NCBI GenBank assembly: GCA_023436885.1
Contig: JAEZHI010000010.1
Location: 1-38,068, forward strand
Direction: 5' to 3'
Source: Pseudomonadota bacterium
GTDB lineage: Bacteria; Pseudomonadota; Alphaproteobacteria; Rhizobiales; Pleomorphomonadaceae
DNA: 38,068 bases
Of this stretch, positions 37,952 to 38,068 are shown one piece after another. A program made the position numbers and the translations under genes. A model generated the notes under the pieces. The model was not told the origin of the DNA. It searched no databases and saw only the letters and a list, made by a program, of their open reading frames with translations. Each line of letters begins with the position of its first letter. Within the stretch, counting starts at the first letter, position 1.

Positions 37952-38068
37952 TGGATTCACGCTTGAAGCGCAACAGTGAGGAAGTCTTTGAATACCTCGG
38001 CGGGCGTCTTGTAGCCAAGGATCTTTCTGGGGCTGTCGTTGTATTGGCGCATGACGATCTCGACTCCG
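37952..38068 (-). mobile_element. end of an IS30-family insertion sequence
   Basis: Identified by the transposase C-terminus it contains and by the abrupt loss of repeat R9 homology at its edge. Only about 117 bp are in the window. The noncoding edge between the boundary and the transposase stop is just a few bases. The terminal inverted repeat cannot be verified because the other end is outside. Confidence 0.75.
37957..38068 (-). CDS. IS30-family transposase, C-terminal fragment at window edge
   Basis: Reading the minus strand from the window edge gives GVEIVMRQYNDSPRKILGYKTPAEVF, then KDFLTVALQA and stop (TGA at 37959-37957). The pattern LNxRPRKxLGYkTPaEvF is the C-terminal hallmark of IS30 transposases, just after the last catalytic acid. 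The N-terminal HTH and the DDE core lie outside the window. There is no frameshift in the visible part. Confidence 0.85.
   Translation of the reverse strand, partial: GVEIVMRQYNDSPRKILGYKTPAEVFKDFLTVALQA

Overview
GC-rich chromosomal DNA, most likely from an alphaproteobacterium of the Hyphomicrobiales (Rhizobiales) type. This is inferred from the gene families: an octopine/histidine-type ABC importer beside a ureohydrolase, ornithine cyclodeaminase and CtlX, an HTH-citrate synthase opposite a family III CoA-transferase, and interspersed palindromes in nearly every long intergenic gap. I cannot name the genus.

Layout. 1-1165 is an IS110-family insertion sequence with a long 5' noncoding segment. 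1307-21185 is a patchwork of small units, mostly one transcription regulator beside one NAD(P)-dependent reductase: TetR/epimerase, HxlR/RibD-like, OhrR-like/F420-type, TetR/SDR, XRE/SDR, and an NmrA-SDR-MarR-MFS operon. Between these lie a PIMT-like methyltransferase, the citrate synthase-like/CoA-transferase pair, an AbiEii-type nucleotidyltransferase pair, and LysR/MFS. 22612 is an orphan RES protein. 23182-30059 is a coherent arginine/citrulline/ornithine locus: Lrp regulator, ornithine cyclodeaminase, CtlX, ureohydrolase and a four-gene polar amino acid ABC importer. 30421-37811 holds a tannase-family esterase with a GcvA-like regulator, a membrane class III adenylate cyclase, a chemoreceptor and a Gfo/Idh/MocA oxidoreductase. 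The window ends inside an IS30-family element.

The most striking object is at about 4516-4742. A tRNA gene is circularly permuted: its 3' half (anticodon 3' strand, T-arm, acceptor 3' strand, encoded CCA) lies upstream of its 5' half (acceptor 5' strand, D-arm, anticodon 5' strand), joined by four bases (ATAT). The halves together build a full cloverleaf with all the usual invariant bases and the alanine identity pair G3:U70, broken in the anticodon loop. A -35-like box and an 8-bp dyad precede it, and a strong intrinsic terminator starts about four bases after the 5' half. It looks like an intact transcription unit rather than debris.

A second theme is a family of nine composite palindromic repeats (two facing REP-like hairpins with AT-rich centres). 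Several copies carry a second 24-bp palindrome inside a hairpin arm, and both insertion sequences in the window abut truncated copies of the family, so the repeats appear to be IS landing sites. The IS110 noncoding region contains a 7-mer complementary to the repeat sequence at its junction, as expected for a bridge-RNA guide.
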